Program-made: the position numbers and the translations under genes | Shown: positions 34,792 through 43,600 of the stretch, piece by piece | Position numbering within the stretch: the first letter of the stretch is position 1 | How the letters are laid out: each line of letters opens with the position of its first letter | Notes under the pieces: generated by a model | The model's database searches: none | What the model was told of the DNA's origin: nothing | The model's input: the letters and a program-made list of their open reading frames with translations, nothing else | Origin: Streptomyces sp. NBC_01214 | GTDB lineage: Bacteria; Actinomycetota; Actinomycetes; Streptomycetales; Streptomycetaceae | NCBI RefSeq assembly: GCF_026340975.1 | Contig: NZ_JAPEOS010000001.1 | Span: 5,117,001 to 5,181,000, forward strand | Direction: 5' to 3' | Length of the DNA stretch: 64,000 nucleotides

Positions 34792-36192
34792 TACTGCAAC
34801 GGTGTTTGCTGTGATGGTTTGTTGGCTTCTGGTGGTGTGTGGCCGCGTCGTTTGTAGTGGCTGACGCGGGCTTGGTGTTGTCGTCGGCGGCGCCAGTAGG
34901 ACCAGTGCATGACGTGCTGGACGGTTGCTGGTCGGCGGTGGGTGAGGCGGGTGATCAGGCGTCGGAGTTCGGGGAGGGTGAGGGGTATGAGCTGGGAGGA
35001 TCCGTTTCTGCTTTCCCCGTGTCGGCCTCGCGGGCCTTCAGGACGGTGAGGCAGGCGTGGGCGGCCATGGCGAGGGTGATGTGGCGGTGCCAGCCGGGGT
35101 AGCGGCGGACTTGGTAGTCGTCCAGGCCGCATTCCTGCTTGGCGGTCTGGAAGCATTCCTCGACCGCCCACCGGCTGCCCGCGACGTGGATGAGTTCGTC
35201 GAGGGTGGTCTCGGCCGGGCAGTAGGCGATGTAGTAGGAGATCTGGTCCGGCCGGCCGACGCTTCGGCGGGCGATCACCCAGTGCCGGCGGTCCTCGCGG
35301 TGCCAGGGCCTCACCTCCACTCTCGCCCAGTCGTAGACCCGCAGGCCATGAGCGCCGTTCCCGCAGGAACGGCGCTTCCATTTCTGCCTCGCAAGGCCGT
35401 TGAACAGGTCGTGAACGGGGTGGTCCATCGCCCAGCGGGAGACCACGGTGTCGTGCCGGGTGGTGGCCATGACATGGAAGACATCCGCCCGCTCGAGCTC
35501 GGTCCGCCAGCCCTTGGAGAAGCCGTAGGCGGCGTCCGCGGTCACCCACCGGAACGGAATCTTCTCGGCGATCGCCCGGCGGACCATGGCCTTGGCGATG
35601 ACCACTTTCGTCTCGAACGCGATGGTGTCCTCGATGCCGGCGGCCCGGCATCGTTCTCGGTCATCGGTCCATGACGTGGGCAGATACAGCCTGCGGTCGA
35701 TCAATGTGCGGCCATGAGCACGGGCATAGGCGAGGAAGACACCGACCTGGCAGTTCTCGGTCCGGCCCGCCGTTCCCGAGTACTGGCGCTGGACCCCGGC
35801 CGAGCGGACGCCCTTCTTCAGGAACCCGGTGTCGTCCACGATCAGGACCGCCTCAGGGTCGCCGAGATGCTCGACCGCATAGCCGCGAACGTCGTCGAGT
35901 ACCTCGTCCGCGTTCCAGTCGCACCGGTTCAACAGCCGGTGCATCCGGTCGGGAGCCGCGTGACCAGCCTCCTCGGCAAGCGTCCAACCGTTCTTGCGCT
36001 CCAGCGGAGCTATCAGCCCCCGCATATAGGCAAGAGCCGACTCCCGCGGCTCCGACCTGGCAAACCGATGCACGAAACGCTCATGCAACTCGACCAGACC
36101 CGCCGCCCACGACCCGACATCGCCACGATCTCCACCCATAACCAGGCCAACGAGCAACCTGGCCACCAGTCACGGCAAGCACCGTTGCAGTA
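34792..36192 (-). mobile_element. IS701-family insertion sequence
   Basis: Inverted repeats begin TACTGCAACGGTG at the left (34792) and its complement ends at 36192; the next bases are TTTGC versus CTTGC. CTAG flanks it on both sides (34788-34791 and 36193-36196). The transposase is on the minus strand. Because the left CTAG is also the right CTAG of the neighbouring IS5-like element, one of the two jumped into the duplicated target of the other. Confidence 0.85.
34955..36166 (-). CDS. IS701-family transposase
   Basis: A 403-residue DDE transposase. Catalytic positions: Asp in AVLIVDDTGFLKKG (about residue 110), Asp in RWVTADAAYGFSKGWR (about 210) and Glu in SRWAVEECFQTAKQE (about 335). The N-terminal part (FARSEPRESALAYMRGL, DEVLDDVRGYAVEHLGDPE) is the usual IS701 (DDE_5) lead-in. 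The length is complete and there is no frame break, so it is probably functional. A start at residue 10 (MGGDRGDVGSW) is also possible. Confidence 0.9.
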   Translation of the reverse strand: MARLLVGLVMGGDRGDVGSWAAGLVELHERFVHRFARSEPRESALAYMRGLIAPLERKNGWTLAEEAGHAAPDRMHRLLNRCDWNADEVLDDVRGYAVEHLGDPEAVLIVDDTGFLKKGVRSAGVQRQYSGTAGRTENCQVGVFLAYARAHGRTLIDRRLYLPTSWTDDRERCRAAGIEDTIAFETKVVIAKAMVRRAIAEKIPFRWVTADAAYGFSKGWRTELERADVFHVMATTRHDTVVSRWAMDHPVHDLFNGLARQKWKRRSCGNGAHGLRVYDWARVEVRPWHREDRRHWVIARRSVGRPDQISYYIAYCPAETTLDELIHVAGSRWAVEECFQTAKQECGLDDYQVRRYPGWHRHITLAMAAHACLTVLKAREADTGKAETDPPSSYPSPSPNSDA

Positions 36193-36196
36193 CTAG

Positions 36197-37035
36197 GGCC
36201 AGGTCGGCCCAGCCGCGGGAGACGATGACGCGGCGGCCCTGGGTGCGGGCGGCCTCGACGGTGATCCGGGCGATGTCGGTGGCCGTGTTCATGGGCATGC
36301 TGCCGAAGCCGACGTACACCGGCGGTGTGCCGGTGTCCAGGAACGCTTCCAGGTCGTTCGGCAGGGGCCGTTCGTCGGGCAGGATCCACGCGTCGGTCTG
36401 CAGGAGGTCGAGGTTCGTGAGCTTCTCCCACGGCCCGAGGACCGGGTCTGCGGCCAGCCACGGCCGGTCGCCGAAGACGTGGTCGCGGACGTTGTCCACC
36501 GGTGGCAGGCCGATCGCCGCCCGGTGTGCGTTGAGGGGCTGGAGGTAGAGCGCGTTGACCTTTTGGGCGTCCAGGTCCCACAGGGCCTGGTTGTCGGTCA
36601 TGCCGGGCGGGGGCGGCGGGCCGGGCCGCCCGGACGGCAGGTAGTGCGCGGAGGGCATCTCGAACAAGTGGAATCCGGCGTACATGTAGCGGATGCCCAG
36701 CTGCTCGGCCACCGAGCGGGCACCGTCCGGCATCAGGCCGCTCGCGACCAGCACGTCGCAGTCCTCGGCCGCCTTGCCGACCGTATCGAAGTGCGCGGCG
36801 ACCAGCCGGCCGCGAACGCGGCCGCGTCCGACGACGGCGCTCCTGTCCGCAGCACTCGCACGTCCCGCCCGAACGGCACATGCTCCGCGCCGACTCCGGC
36901 CAGCAGTTCCGCGAACTCTTCGTCCGGCGGTGCGCACACCCGGACCTCCGCGCCGACTGCTCGCAACGTTGCCGCCAGTTCCGCCAGCGGCGCGATGTCG
37001 CCGCGCGATCCGTACGCCATCAACAGCACACGCAT
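36197..37035 (-). pseudogene. GT1-family glycosyltransferase, frameshifted and cut by an IS
   Basis: Frame one from 37035, MRVLLMAYGSRGDIAPLAEL then VCAPPDEEFAELLAGVG, is the N-terminus of an antibiotic-type (GtfB-like) glycosyltransferase. After an indel near 36800, frame two gives AEDCDVLVASGLMPDGARSV, YMYAGFHLFEMPSAHYLPSG, and PVYVGFGSMPMNTATDIARI up to VSRGWADLAL. The CTAG at 36193-36196 and the IS701 element then follow. The C-terminal nucleotide-sugar-binding domain is missing and does not reappear left of the insertion sequences. Such enzymes decorate macrolides or glycopeptides; here the gene is dead. Confidence 0.75.
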
Positions 37036-37152
37036 GTCGAGTCTCTCATTCCTTGTGGATGCCGGCCTCGGCCGGCGAATGCGCGGGAGGGATCCGGTCG
37101 TTGCCGAAACCTCCCAGGGAGCAGGGGGCAGGTTCGTTCGCGGCAGTCGCGG

Positions 37153-37935
37153 TCATCGTGCCCATGGCACTTCGCGGGTGCCCTCGGTGCCGGGAACGGA
37201 AGCGACCCCGTCGGAGCGCATCGCGACGTGGGCCTCGGCCCGTTCCGGGGCGTGGATGCGACGGACGAGGCCGGGCGGGAGGATCAGGCTCTGGCCGGCC
37301 AGGACCTTGTGGGTGTGGCCGTCGCAGGTCACTTCCAGGGCGCCCTCGGTGACCGTCCAGACCTGCTCACGCGTGATGGAGTGCTCGGGACCCGTCGCCC
37401 CGGCCTCCATCGCGACCGTCCAGGTGCTGAGTTCGGCGCTGCCGCGGCTGGGAGCCGCCAGGCCGGTCATGGTGGCGTTCGGCGAGACGGTGACGCTCTC
37501 CGCCGTGGGGGTGATCACGTGTGGGGCGGTGTCCTCGTCAGGATCGGCGGGGCGGTCGGGGACCGCCCACTCGACGAGCTGGACGACGACCCCGTTGGGG
37601 TCGGTCATCTGGAACAGACGCTCGCCCCACGGCTCTTCGCGCAGCGGCATGGTGATGGGGGCGCCGGCCGCCCGCAGCCGGGCCTCCTCGGCGTCGAGGT
37701 TGGCGACCGTGAGCGCGAGGATCAGGCCGCCCGCCTCCCGGTTCCGTTGCTCGGCGGGCAGGACCTCGGTGCCCTTGCGGAGCAGGACGATGTCGACGGC
37801 CGCGTCCTCGCGGGTCAGGGTGGCGAAGCCGTCGTCGGCCATGGCCACCTCGTAGCCGAGGTGGGTGCAGAGGAATTCACGGGAGGCGTCGACGTCGGCG
37901 ACGGTCAGGGACAGGGTGGAGTTGGAAACGTTCAC
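37153..37935 (-). CDS. VOC (glyoxalase-like) domain fused to a cupin
   Basis: A 260-residue two-domain protein. Residues 1-115 form a VOC/glyoxalase fold (MNVSNSTLSLTVADVDASRE, FATLTREDAAVDIVLLRKG, FQMTDPNGVVVQLVEWAVP). Residues 145-250 form a cupin (GPEHSITREQVWTVTEGALE, HKVLAGQSLILPPGLVRRIH). VOC proteins often act in metal-dependent ring cleavage, thiol conjugation or drug sequestration; the cupin could sense or bind a small molecule. The start at 37935 is 222 bp from a divergent LysR gene with a 9-bp-arm palindrome between them, so control by that regulator is likely. No substrate can be assigned. Confidence 0.82.
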   Translation of the reverse strand: MNVSNSTLSLTVADVDASREFLCTHLGYEVAMADDGFATLTREDAAVDIVLLRKGTEVLPAEQRNREAGGLILALTVANLDAEEARLRAAGAPITMPLREEPWGERLFQMTDPNGVVVQLVEWAVPDRPADPDEDTAPHVITPTAESVTVSPNATMTGLAAPSRGSAELSTWTVAMEAGATGPEHSITREQVWTVTEGALEVTCDGHTHKVLAGQSLILPPGLVRRIHAPERAEAHVAMRSDGVASVPGTEGTREVPWAR

Positions 37936-38116
37936 GGCAGCTCCTTGGCTGGTGTGCGTTGAGCGGACGAGCTGGAGGTTTCAGCCGCTCTCAGGTCGAG
38001 GGTGTCGCTCATCGGGCCGGACGAATGCTGCGTTCTTCACGGTTCTTCATACGTGCATGCATGCCTTAAACGATCTTGCGATCCGCGCATATGATCAAGT
38101 CGTACTTCAACGCGGT

Positions 38117-38138
38117 TCGATAACCGCCGGGTTATCGA
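38117..38138. promoter_or_regulatory. Perfect palindrome, candidate LysR binding site
   Basis: TCGATAACC and GGTTATCGA form a perfect 9-bp inverted repeat with a 4-base centre (GCCG). It ends 19 bp before the LysR start and faces the divergent VOC-cupin gene. LysR-type regulators bind T-N11-A style palindromes in such intergenic regions and control themselves and the divergent gene. Confidence 0.7.
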
Positions 38139-38157
38139 CGCAGGGGGGCGGGGGCCG

Positions 38158-39045
38158 GTGGAGCTGCGGGACATCGAGATCTTCCTCGTACTGGCGGAGG
38201 AGCTGCATTTCGGCCGGGCCGCACAGCGGCTGCACGTCTCCCAGGCACGCGTCAGCCAGGCCATCAAGAAGCAGGAGCGGCGCATCGGGGCCGAGCTGTT
38301 CGCCCGCACCAGCCGCACGGTTCGCCTGACGGAGGTCGGCCGACAGCTCCGCGACGACCTGCAACCGGTCTACGCGGGCCTGCATGAATCCCTGGAGCGA
38401 GCCCAGCTGGCGGCTCGCGGCATCACCGCACAGCTCCGTGTCAGCCTCATGCCCTTCAACGTCGCCGATCTGCACCCCTACTGGAAGGCGTTCCGCGCGC
38501 GCCACCCGCAATGGGGCCTCCAGATCCGCCAGGCAACCTTCACCGACCTGTTTGGCCGGCTCCGCAGTGGTGCCATGGATGTCGCTGTCCTCTGGCTGCC
38601 TGTGGAAGAGCCGGACCTCACCGTCGGACCGATCCTGTGCACCGACTCCCGGATCCTCGCCGTTGCCGCCGACCATCGGTTTGCGGAACGGGACTCCGTC
38701 ACACTGGAGCTGCTCGCCGAATTCCCGCACAGCACCGCCCTCGACCTGCCGGACTACTGGGAGGACGGCTACCTGCCTTTCTACACCCCACGGGGCCGGC
38801 AGATTGAGCGCACCGTGCTCGCGGATAACTCTGATGAGCTGATCAGCCTGGTCGGCATGGGCGACATCATCAATACCTTTCCCGGTCATGTCACCAGGTA
38901 CTGGGGCATGTCGAACATCCGATTTCTTCCCGTCCCGGACATCGCCACCTTGAACTTCGCCCTGGTCTGGCGGACCGAAGCCGAGAACGATCTCATCCGC
39001 GCCCTGGCCGACATAGTGCGCGACCTGGGGGTATTCCGCTTCTGA
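38158..39045 (+). CDS. LysR-family transcriptional regulator
   Basis: A 295-residue regulator with GTG start (VELRDIEIFLVLAEELHFGR). The N-terminal winged HTH (residues 1-65) includes AAQRLHVSQARVSQAIKKQE and the conserved FARTSRTVRLTEVG. Residues 90-290 form the periplasmic-binding-like effector domain (TAQLRVSLMPFNVADLHPYW, MDVAVLWLPVEEPDLTVGP). It is divergent from the VOC-cupin gene and separated from it by a perfect palindrome, the classical LysR arrangement. The effector is unknown. Confidence 0.9.
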   Translation: MELRDIEIFLVLAEELHFGRAAQRLHVSQARVSQAIKKQERRIGAELFARTSRTVRLTEVGRQLRDDLQPVYAGLHESLERAQLAARGITAQLRVSLMPFNVADLHPYWKAFRARHPQWGLQIRQATFTDLFGRLRSGAMDVAVLWLPVEEPDLTVGPILCTDSRILAVAADHRFAERDSVTLELLAEFPHSTALDLPDYWEDGYLPFYTPRGRQIERTVLADNSDELISLVGMGDIINTFPGHVTRYWGMSNIRFLPVPDIATLNFALVWRTEAENDLIRALADIVRDLGVFRF

Positions 39046-39247
39046 CGCAGCTTGCCGACCTCGCCACGTCGTCCGCGCTGCAGGCTGGGCGCATCGTTCA
39101 CCAGGCCCGCGATCTCTTTACGGAGGGCGAGCCGGACTGCGGCGTCCGTGGCAGGATCGGGCCGTACATCGCGCGCGATGGCGGTGGACGGCGTGGCCGT
39201 GTTCTGCCGTCACTGACGGGGCGATCCGGGCGTGATCACTGGTCTGT

Positions 39248-39502
39248 TTGGAGAGGTTCCGGCTGGTTGCTGCAGGTCAGGCGGAGGTGGCGGTGCTGGT
39301 TGTCGACTCGGATGCTCTGCTGGTGGAACGGCAACTGAGGGTAGGTCGGCTTACATGTCCGTCGTGCGGGGCCGTGCTCGCGCCGTGGGGCCACGGTCGG
39401 CCACGGGAGATCCGTGGCGATTTCGGGTCTCGGCTGGTCGTTCTGACACGGCGAGCTCCGGGCGGAGCCGGGCTTTGGAGCGCAGGCGTCGTGGACGCGT
39501 GA
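39248..39502 (+). pseudogene. Remnant of a DUF6431 (transposon-associated zinc-binding) gene
   Basis: The frame has LTCPSCGAVLAPWGHGRPRE, which matches the zinc-binding start of DUF6431 proteins (CPxCGxxLxxWGHxRxR). A second frame after it could encode the expected continuation (RRxRC..CGxTH), but it has drifted. In the supplied frame the reading ends SAGVVDA without the downstream half. DUF6431 genes usually accompany transposase or integrase genes in Streptomyces. Remnant only. Confidence 0.5.
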
Positions 39503-39531
39503 ATCGCCACACAGCCGTGAAACAGTCGAGT

Positions 39532-39936
39532 TCAGAGTGCAGCGAAAACTGCCGTGGTAAAGGCGGTTGGCGGCGAATAGCCGTGTGTCTCGACGTAGTG
39601 AGTGATCAGTTCAGGGGCGGCGTAGGCGACGCCACCACCCATCAGCCATATCTCTGCACTACCCTGCGGGTGGCTGGCGCGCCTGCCGAATACCCGCGAA
39701 GTGCAAAATGGACACGGGTGGAAGCCGCGAGTCTGCTGGGCTCGGTGCGTACGGCTCAGGCACTTCAGTGCCTCAGCCAGCCCTGGAGGAGCAGTGCCCT
39801 TCTCGTAAGGCTTGCCTCGGTCGAGCCAGCCCACGTTGGTCAAGGGGACGCCACGCCAGAGACCCGTCGCGTCTCGCGCCCAGTTGTCCTTGTCATACGT
39901 GTACGGCGTCAGATCGGCGTAGTACGTCATGGCCAC
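39532..39936 (-). CDS. DUF7919-like hypothetical protein
   Basis: A 134-residue protein: MAMTYYADLTPYTYDKDNWA, LTNVGWLDRGKPYEKGTAPP, FHPCPFCTSRVFGRRASHPQ, SAEIWLMGGGVAYAAPELIT, HYVETHGYSPPTAFTTAVF. This order (Y-x-D-L-x-x-Y, VGWLDxxxxxxxG, a CPxC pair, then GxxYAAPxLIxHYVxxHxYxPPxxF) is one I know from small Streptomyces proteins. The CPFC pair may bind zinc. The start is at 39936 or 39930. It is a lone gene with no partner; the function is unknown. Confidence 0.65.
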   Translation of the reverse strand: MAMTYYADLTPYTYDKDNWARDATGLWRGVPLTNVGWLDRGKPYEKGTAPPGLAEALKCLSRTHRAQQTRGFHPCPFCTSRVFGRRASHPQGSAEIWLMGGGVAYAAPELITHYVETHGYSPPTAFTTAVFAAL

Positions 39937-40077
39937 TGTCTACCAGGCGTACCCGATGGTGCAGGAAGAGGGCAGGACCCGAACCCGACACCCTCGCTGA
40001 CCCAACCCGTTCCCACCCAGCCACCAGCCGCTTCCTTTTGTCATGCATGGCTCAGGAACAGGCACTTACCTTGTGCT

Positions 40078-41529
40078 TTATGGTCTGATCCGGTCGCGTT
40101 CGATGATGCTCTCGGGGCGCCGGACGGTTTTTCCCACGTCGTAGCGGGTGGCGGGCCTCTGGTTCTTCGAGCCGAGTGGGCGGCCGGGACCGGGCCGGGT
40201 GGGTTTGGGCGCACGGGCCGGGCAGGGCAGGTGCGGGCGGAGGTTCCTGAACCCGCGGCGGACCCGGGCCGGGGTCAGCCTGTTCGGTTCTGCCGGCCGT
40301 TCCCAAGGCCGGCGGACGTCCTCGGCGAGCGGCCGGGCGAGACGGAGCTGGGTGTGCGCGACGATGATCAGCCACGTCCACCGGTCCGCAGCTTCCGGTG
40401 TGCGGAGCTTCGGCCGGGTCCAGCCGAGGGTCTGCTTGATCATCCGGAACGTGTGCTCCAGGTCGAAGCGCCGGAGGAACGCCTGCCAGCGCAGATCGAC
40501 ATCGGGGCCGGCCATGCCGGTGGCGGAGGACCACAGCCACAGCGGCAGCGGTTCTCCGCCGCCGGGCAGGTGGTCGACTTCCAGACGGATCAGCGTCCCC
40601 TCGATGATGGGGAGTTCACTGTCGTGGTCGATCCACGCGGAGCGGGTGGTGAGGCGGGGGTGGATGCGGTCCCAAGCCATCGCCCGGGCGGTGCCGTAGC
40701 GGTCGGTGACCTGAATGGTCGCCGCGTCGGGGTCGCCCCAGGTGGCAGGCTTGGCGAAACGGAATTCCTTGCCGTGCTTCGGTGGCCGGCCGCCCTGGGG
40801 ATAGGCCAAGGCGTACTCCAGTTGGGTGGGTGTCGGCCGTCGCATGACACGGTCCGATCGCACGCGCCCCAGGACCTCGACGGGCAGTCCGTTGAGAAGG
40901 TAGGCCATGCGCGGGGCGTCGTAGCCGGCGTCGAAGACGATGAGGATGTCGGGATCGCCCTCGCGCCAGCGTCCGCCGGTGATCAGGTCCTCGACTACCC
41001 GGCGGACCTGGCGGGCGGTGACCTCGGCGACATCGTCCTCGGGACCGAGCCGCACGGCGTCCAACAGCTGGCACCAGGAGGTGCGGCCCGATTCGAGAGC
41101 GGCAACGAACGAGTACGGCCAGCCCGGGATCATCAGATGCTGGTCCCGGCCACGGCCGAAGGTATGGCAGAACAGCCTGTCCGCGCTGCACTCGGCATCC
41201 GGCCGCAGCCAGTTGGTCACGTCCACGGCCAGGACGAGACGGTCATCGGCCGCCCCCGGCTGGGGCAGCTCAGCCAGTGTCCGCCGCAGCCCGTCGATGT
41301 CGATGCGGCCATGGTTGAGAGCGTCATACAGCGCGCCGTGCCCACGGCGGTGCTCGGCCAGCAGCGTCAGGTCCACCGGCGCGGTCACCGGCCCTTCGGC
41401 GCAGAGCAGAGCGTCGGTCAGCTCGAACAGCTCGTCACGTCGGGAGGTCAGACACGCATAGAAATCGTCCCGGAAGTGTGACGACACAGCGAACGCATCC
41501 CGCTGGACATCGTGATGCAGCAAACTCAT
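40078..41529 (-). CDS. NF041680-type (IS4-like) transposase, complete
   Basis: A 483-residue transposase. Catalytic-type motifs: Asp in RLVLAVDVTNWLRPDAE (about residue 105), Asp in DILIVFDAGYDAPRMAY (about 205) and Glu in FDLEHTFRMIKQTLGWTRPK (about 370). The C-terminus GRPLGSKNQRPATRYDVGKT is characteristic of this family. The gene is complete, in contrast to two degraded relatives in the window (52870-55720 and 56890-57050). It may be the source of, or a sister to, those copies. The ends of the element could not be defined with certainty; the A/T-rich CTTTATGGTCTG at about 40075 is a likely right end. Confidence 0.85.
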   Translation of the reverse strand: MSLLHHDVQRDAFAVSSHFRDDFYACLTSRRDELFELTDALLCAEGPVTAPVDLTLLAEHRRGHGALYDALNHGRIDIDGLRRTLAELPQPGAADDRLVLAVDVTNWLRPDAECSADRLFCHTFGRGRDQHLMIPGWPYSFVAALESGRTSWCQLLDAVRLGPEDDVAEVTARQVRRVVEDLITGGRWREGDPDILIVFDAGYDAPRMAYLLNGLPVEVLGRVRSDRVMRRPTPTQLEYALAYPQGGRPPKHGKEFRFAKPATWGDPDAATIQVTDRYGTARAMAWDRIHPRLTTRSAWIDHDSELPIIEGTLIRLEVDHLPGGGEPLPLWLWSSATGMAGPDVDLRWQAFLRRFDLEHTFRMIKQTLGWTRPKLRTPEAADRWTWLIIVAHTQLRLARPLAEDVRRPWERPAEPNRLTPARVRRGFRNLRPHLPCPARAPKPTRPGPGRPLGSKNQRPATRYDVGKTVRRPESIIERDRIRP

Positions 41530-41677
41530 TCCCCCACGGCCTTCGTGCTGGCCAGGTGTCTCTTCGGTCGGAGCACAGGATCAAGCGAAGGCCGCGTTCA
41601 CGTCCCAGGAACCCACGTACAGGGGATCACGTTCGGGGGCATCGTTCGAGGTCAGACACTATTGAACAAGTCCAGAT

Positions 41678-42466
41678 TCAGGACCGTCTGCCCGCCGAGT
41701 GCTCGTTCCGCTGGTATTCCATGACTTCCTCTTGCCCGGGTACCGGGCTGCTGAGGGCGGTGGCCAGAGCCTGGGCTTGGTCCGGCGTGATACCGAGGGC
41801 GAGGGGTACCTGGCGAGGGCTGTACGGGGATGAGCACACGGCGATCGGGCTGTCGCCGGTCGGCGTCCACCAGGGTCCGTTCGCCGGGTCCTGTTCCCCC
41901 AGCAGGACCGCGGCCAAATCGCTAGCAGCTTCCGCGCAGATCCCACAGTGGGACAGTGCGCGTGCCACGGTGTCGCACGCCTCGCCGGGCATGTCGGCGT
42001 CGCCGAGCATGGGCAGCAGGAGTAGGAGGCGCTCGGATGGATTGGTCAAACCCTCGGTGCCTTCCTGTGTGCTCGTGGCGAGGGTGAGGAGCTCTGTCCA
42101 GGACAGGCCAGGGCCGGCCTCGTCGGCGCCGCACTGACCGAGAAAGCCGAGGCGCCCCCACTTGGGATGGCGGATGAAGTAGTCGACGTTGTTCTGGTCG
42201 TCCCAGTTGGCATAGACGGCGTAGACCGTATGGCCACCGTCGAAGCAGACCCGCAAGACCGGCCAGGGCTGCTCGGGGTCACCGAGGCGATCCACCATTT
42301 CCTCGTAGGCTGACGTGTCCACCCCGTATGGCTCGGCTGGTTCGCCGGGATCGCCCATCGTCAACAGGACATGAGCTAGCCAGAACGCGGGGTCTCGCGC
42401 GAGGTCCTCGCTCGCGACCAACTCGCAGTCCTGTACGTACTCCGGGATGTATACGCCGATGCTCAT
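41678..42466 (-). CDS. Hypothetical protein
   Basis: A 262-residue acidic protein: MSIGVYIPEYVQDCELVASE, AFWLAHVLLTMGDPGEPAEP, CFDGGHTVYAVYANWDDQNN, VDYFIRHPKWGRLGFLGQCG. It appears mixed alpha/beta and cytosolic. Later parts are helical and rich in Leu/Ala (SERLLLLLPMLGDADMPGEA). I do not recognise the family; solo acidic proteins of this kind in accessory regions are often immunity or toxin-antidote genes, but nothing here proves that. No overlap with neighbours; the complete NF041680 element lies about 150 bp downstream. Confidence 0.6.
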   Translation of the reverse strand: MSIGVYIPEYVQDCELVASEDLARDPAFWLAHVLLTMGDPGEPAEPYGVDTSAYEEMVDRLGDPEQPWPVLRVCFDGGHTVYAVYANWDDQNNVDYFIRHPKWGRLGFLGQCGADEAGPGLSWTELLTLATSTQEGTEGLTNPSERLLLLLPMLGDADMPGEACDTVARALSHCGICAEAASDLAAVLLGEQDPANGPWWTPTGDSPIAVCSSPYSPRQVPLALGITPDQAQALATALSSPVPGQEEVMEYQRNEHSAGRRS

Positions 42467-42709
42467 GGGAGGAGGCTAGGGAACACCGGAGGGCGACCGT
42501 GCGTCGGGGCTGGGTTTCCACACCGCTGGGCAGAGCAAGACATCCTCAAATCAGCGTACGAGGTTAAAATTCAAGCTTACGGATGGGACCTGGCCCGTAC
42601 TGAGGCTGCCGACGCTTGTTACTGGCTCCCGCCGTCCGGGTCGCGCCCGCCGCGGCCCGGTTCCGCCTTCTTTGCTTGAGGCCTTTGAGGAGCAGAGAAG
42701 GCGCGTCAC

Positions 42710-43600
42710 TCAGATGATTGGGGGCCGGCCCAGGCGGGTCATGCGCCATACGGTCCGCCACCGCATCGGTTGTCGTGGCGGGCAGGAGACTCGAACCCCT
42801 TCGAAGAACCCGGCCCACCATGATCTGAGGCCGGACAGGGGTGGCCGTTGCGTGATGGTGTAGGCGGCCCATGTGGCGAGGTAGATGGGTACCAGGATGG
42901 CGGGGAGGTGGCGTTTGGCCAGCCATACGCGGTTGCGGCCGGTGTTGCGGTAGTAGACCGCGTGCCGGGAGGCGGCGGTGCGCGGATGGCGGAGAAGGAG
43001 GTCCGCGCGGTAGTCGATGTCCCAGCCGGCGTCCAGGGCCCGCCAGGCGAAGTCGGTCTCCTCGTGGGCGTAGAAGAACGGTGCGGGAAAGTCGCCGACC
43101 TCGTCGATCACGGTCATGCGGATGGCGTGGGCGCCGCCGAGGAATGTCGTGACCGGCCCTGACACCGTGGGGTCGGAGCCGCCGAGGCGGGGGACGTGCC
43201 GGCGCTGGGTGAGTCCCTGCTCGTCGACGATCCGGAATGCCACGATCCCCAGGCTCGGGTTCTTGGTGAAGGCCCCGCAGACGAGTTGCAGGGTGTCGGT
43301 GCGGGGGAGGAGGCCGTCGTCGTCCAGGACCAGGACGATGTCCACGCCGCCGTGCTCGCGCAACCACTGCACGCCCGCGTTCCGGCCGCCAGGGATCCCC
43401 AGGTTCTCGGGCAGCTCGACGGCCGCCACCCAGGTGGGAAGGGCGGGCAGCTTAACGCCTTGCCCGAGCACCACCACCGTCGCGGGAGCGCCTTCCTGGG
43501 CGTTCACCGAGTCGAGGAGCGTACGGAGTTCGTCCTCACGGTCGCCCATGGTCAGCACGACGACTCCGACCGTGGGCCCGGACGTCTCGGAGGCCGTCAT
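42710..43600 (-). CDS. Family 2 glycosyltransferase
   Basis: A 296-residue GT2 enzyme starting at 43600 (MTASETSGPTVGVVVLTMGD). The nucleotide-sugar site is formed by VVVLTMGDREDEL, ELPENLGIPGGRNAGVQWL, and the DxD-like VLVLDDDGLLPRTD (about residue 105). The acceptor part has FFYAHEETDFAWRALDAGW (the ED/W motif). A C-terminal region with YLATWAAYTITQRPPL may be membrane-associated. GT2 enzymes of this class add sugars to polysaccharides or natural products. It overlaps the upstream TPR regulator gene by 4 bp (ATGA), so the two are coupled. The product is unknown. Confidence 0.85.
   Translation of the reverse strand: MTASETSGPTVGVVVLTMGDREDELRTLLDSVNAQEGAPATVVVLGQGVKLPALPTWVAAVELPENLGIPGGRNAGVQWLREHGGVDIVLVLDDDGLLPRTDTLQLVCGAFTKNPSLGIVAFRIVDEQGLTQRRHVPRLGGSDPTVSGPVTTFLGGAHAIRMTVIDEVGDFPAPFFYAHEETDFAWRALDAGWDIDYRADLLLRHPRTAASRHAVYYRNTGRNRVWLAKRHLPAILVPIYLATWAAYTITQRPPLSGLRSWWAGFFEGVRVSCPPRQPMRWRTVWRMTRLGRPPII

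Noticed and set aside
42480..42709. A minus-strand frame near the glycosyltransferase end (SNKRRQPQYGPGPI) as a transposase C-terminus
   Set aside because: The similarity to a GSxNKRR-type tail is too short, and the region has no other transposase motif.
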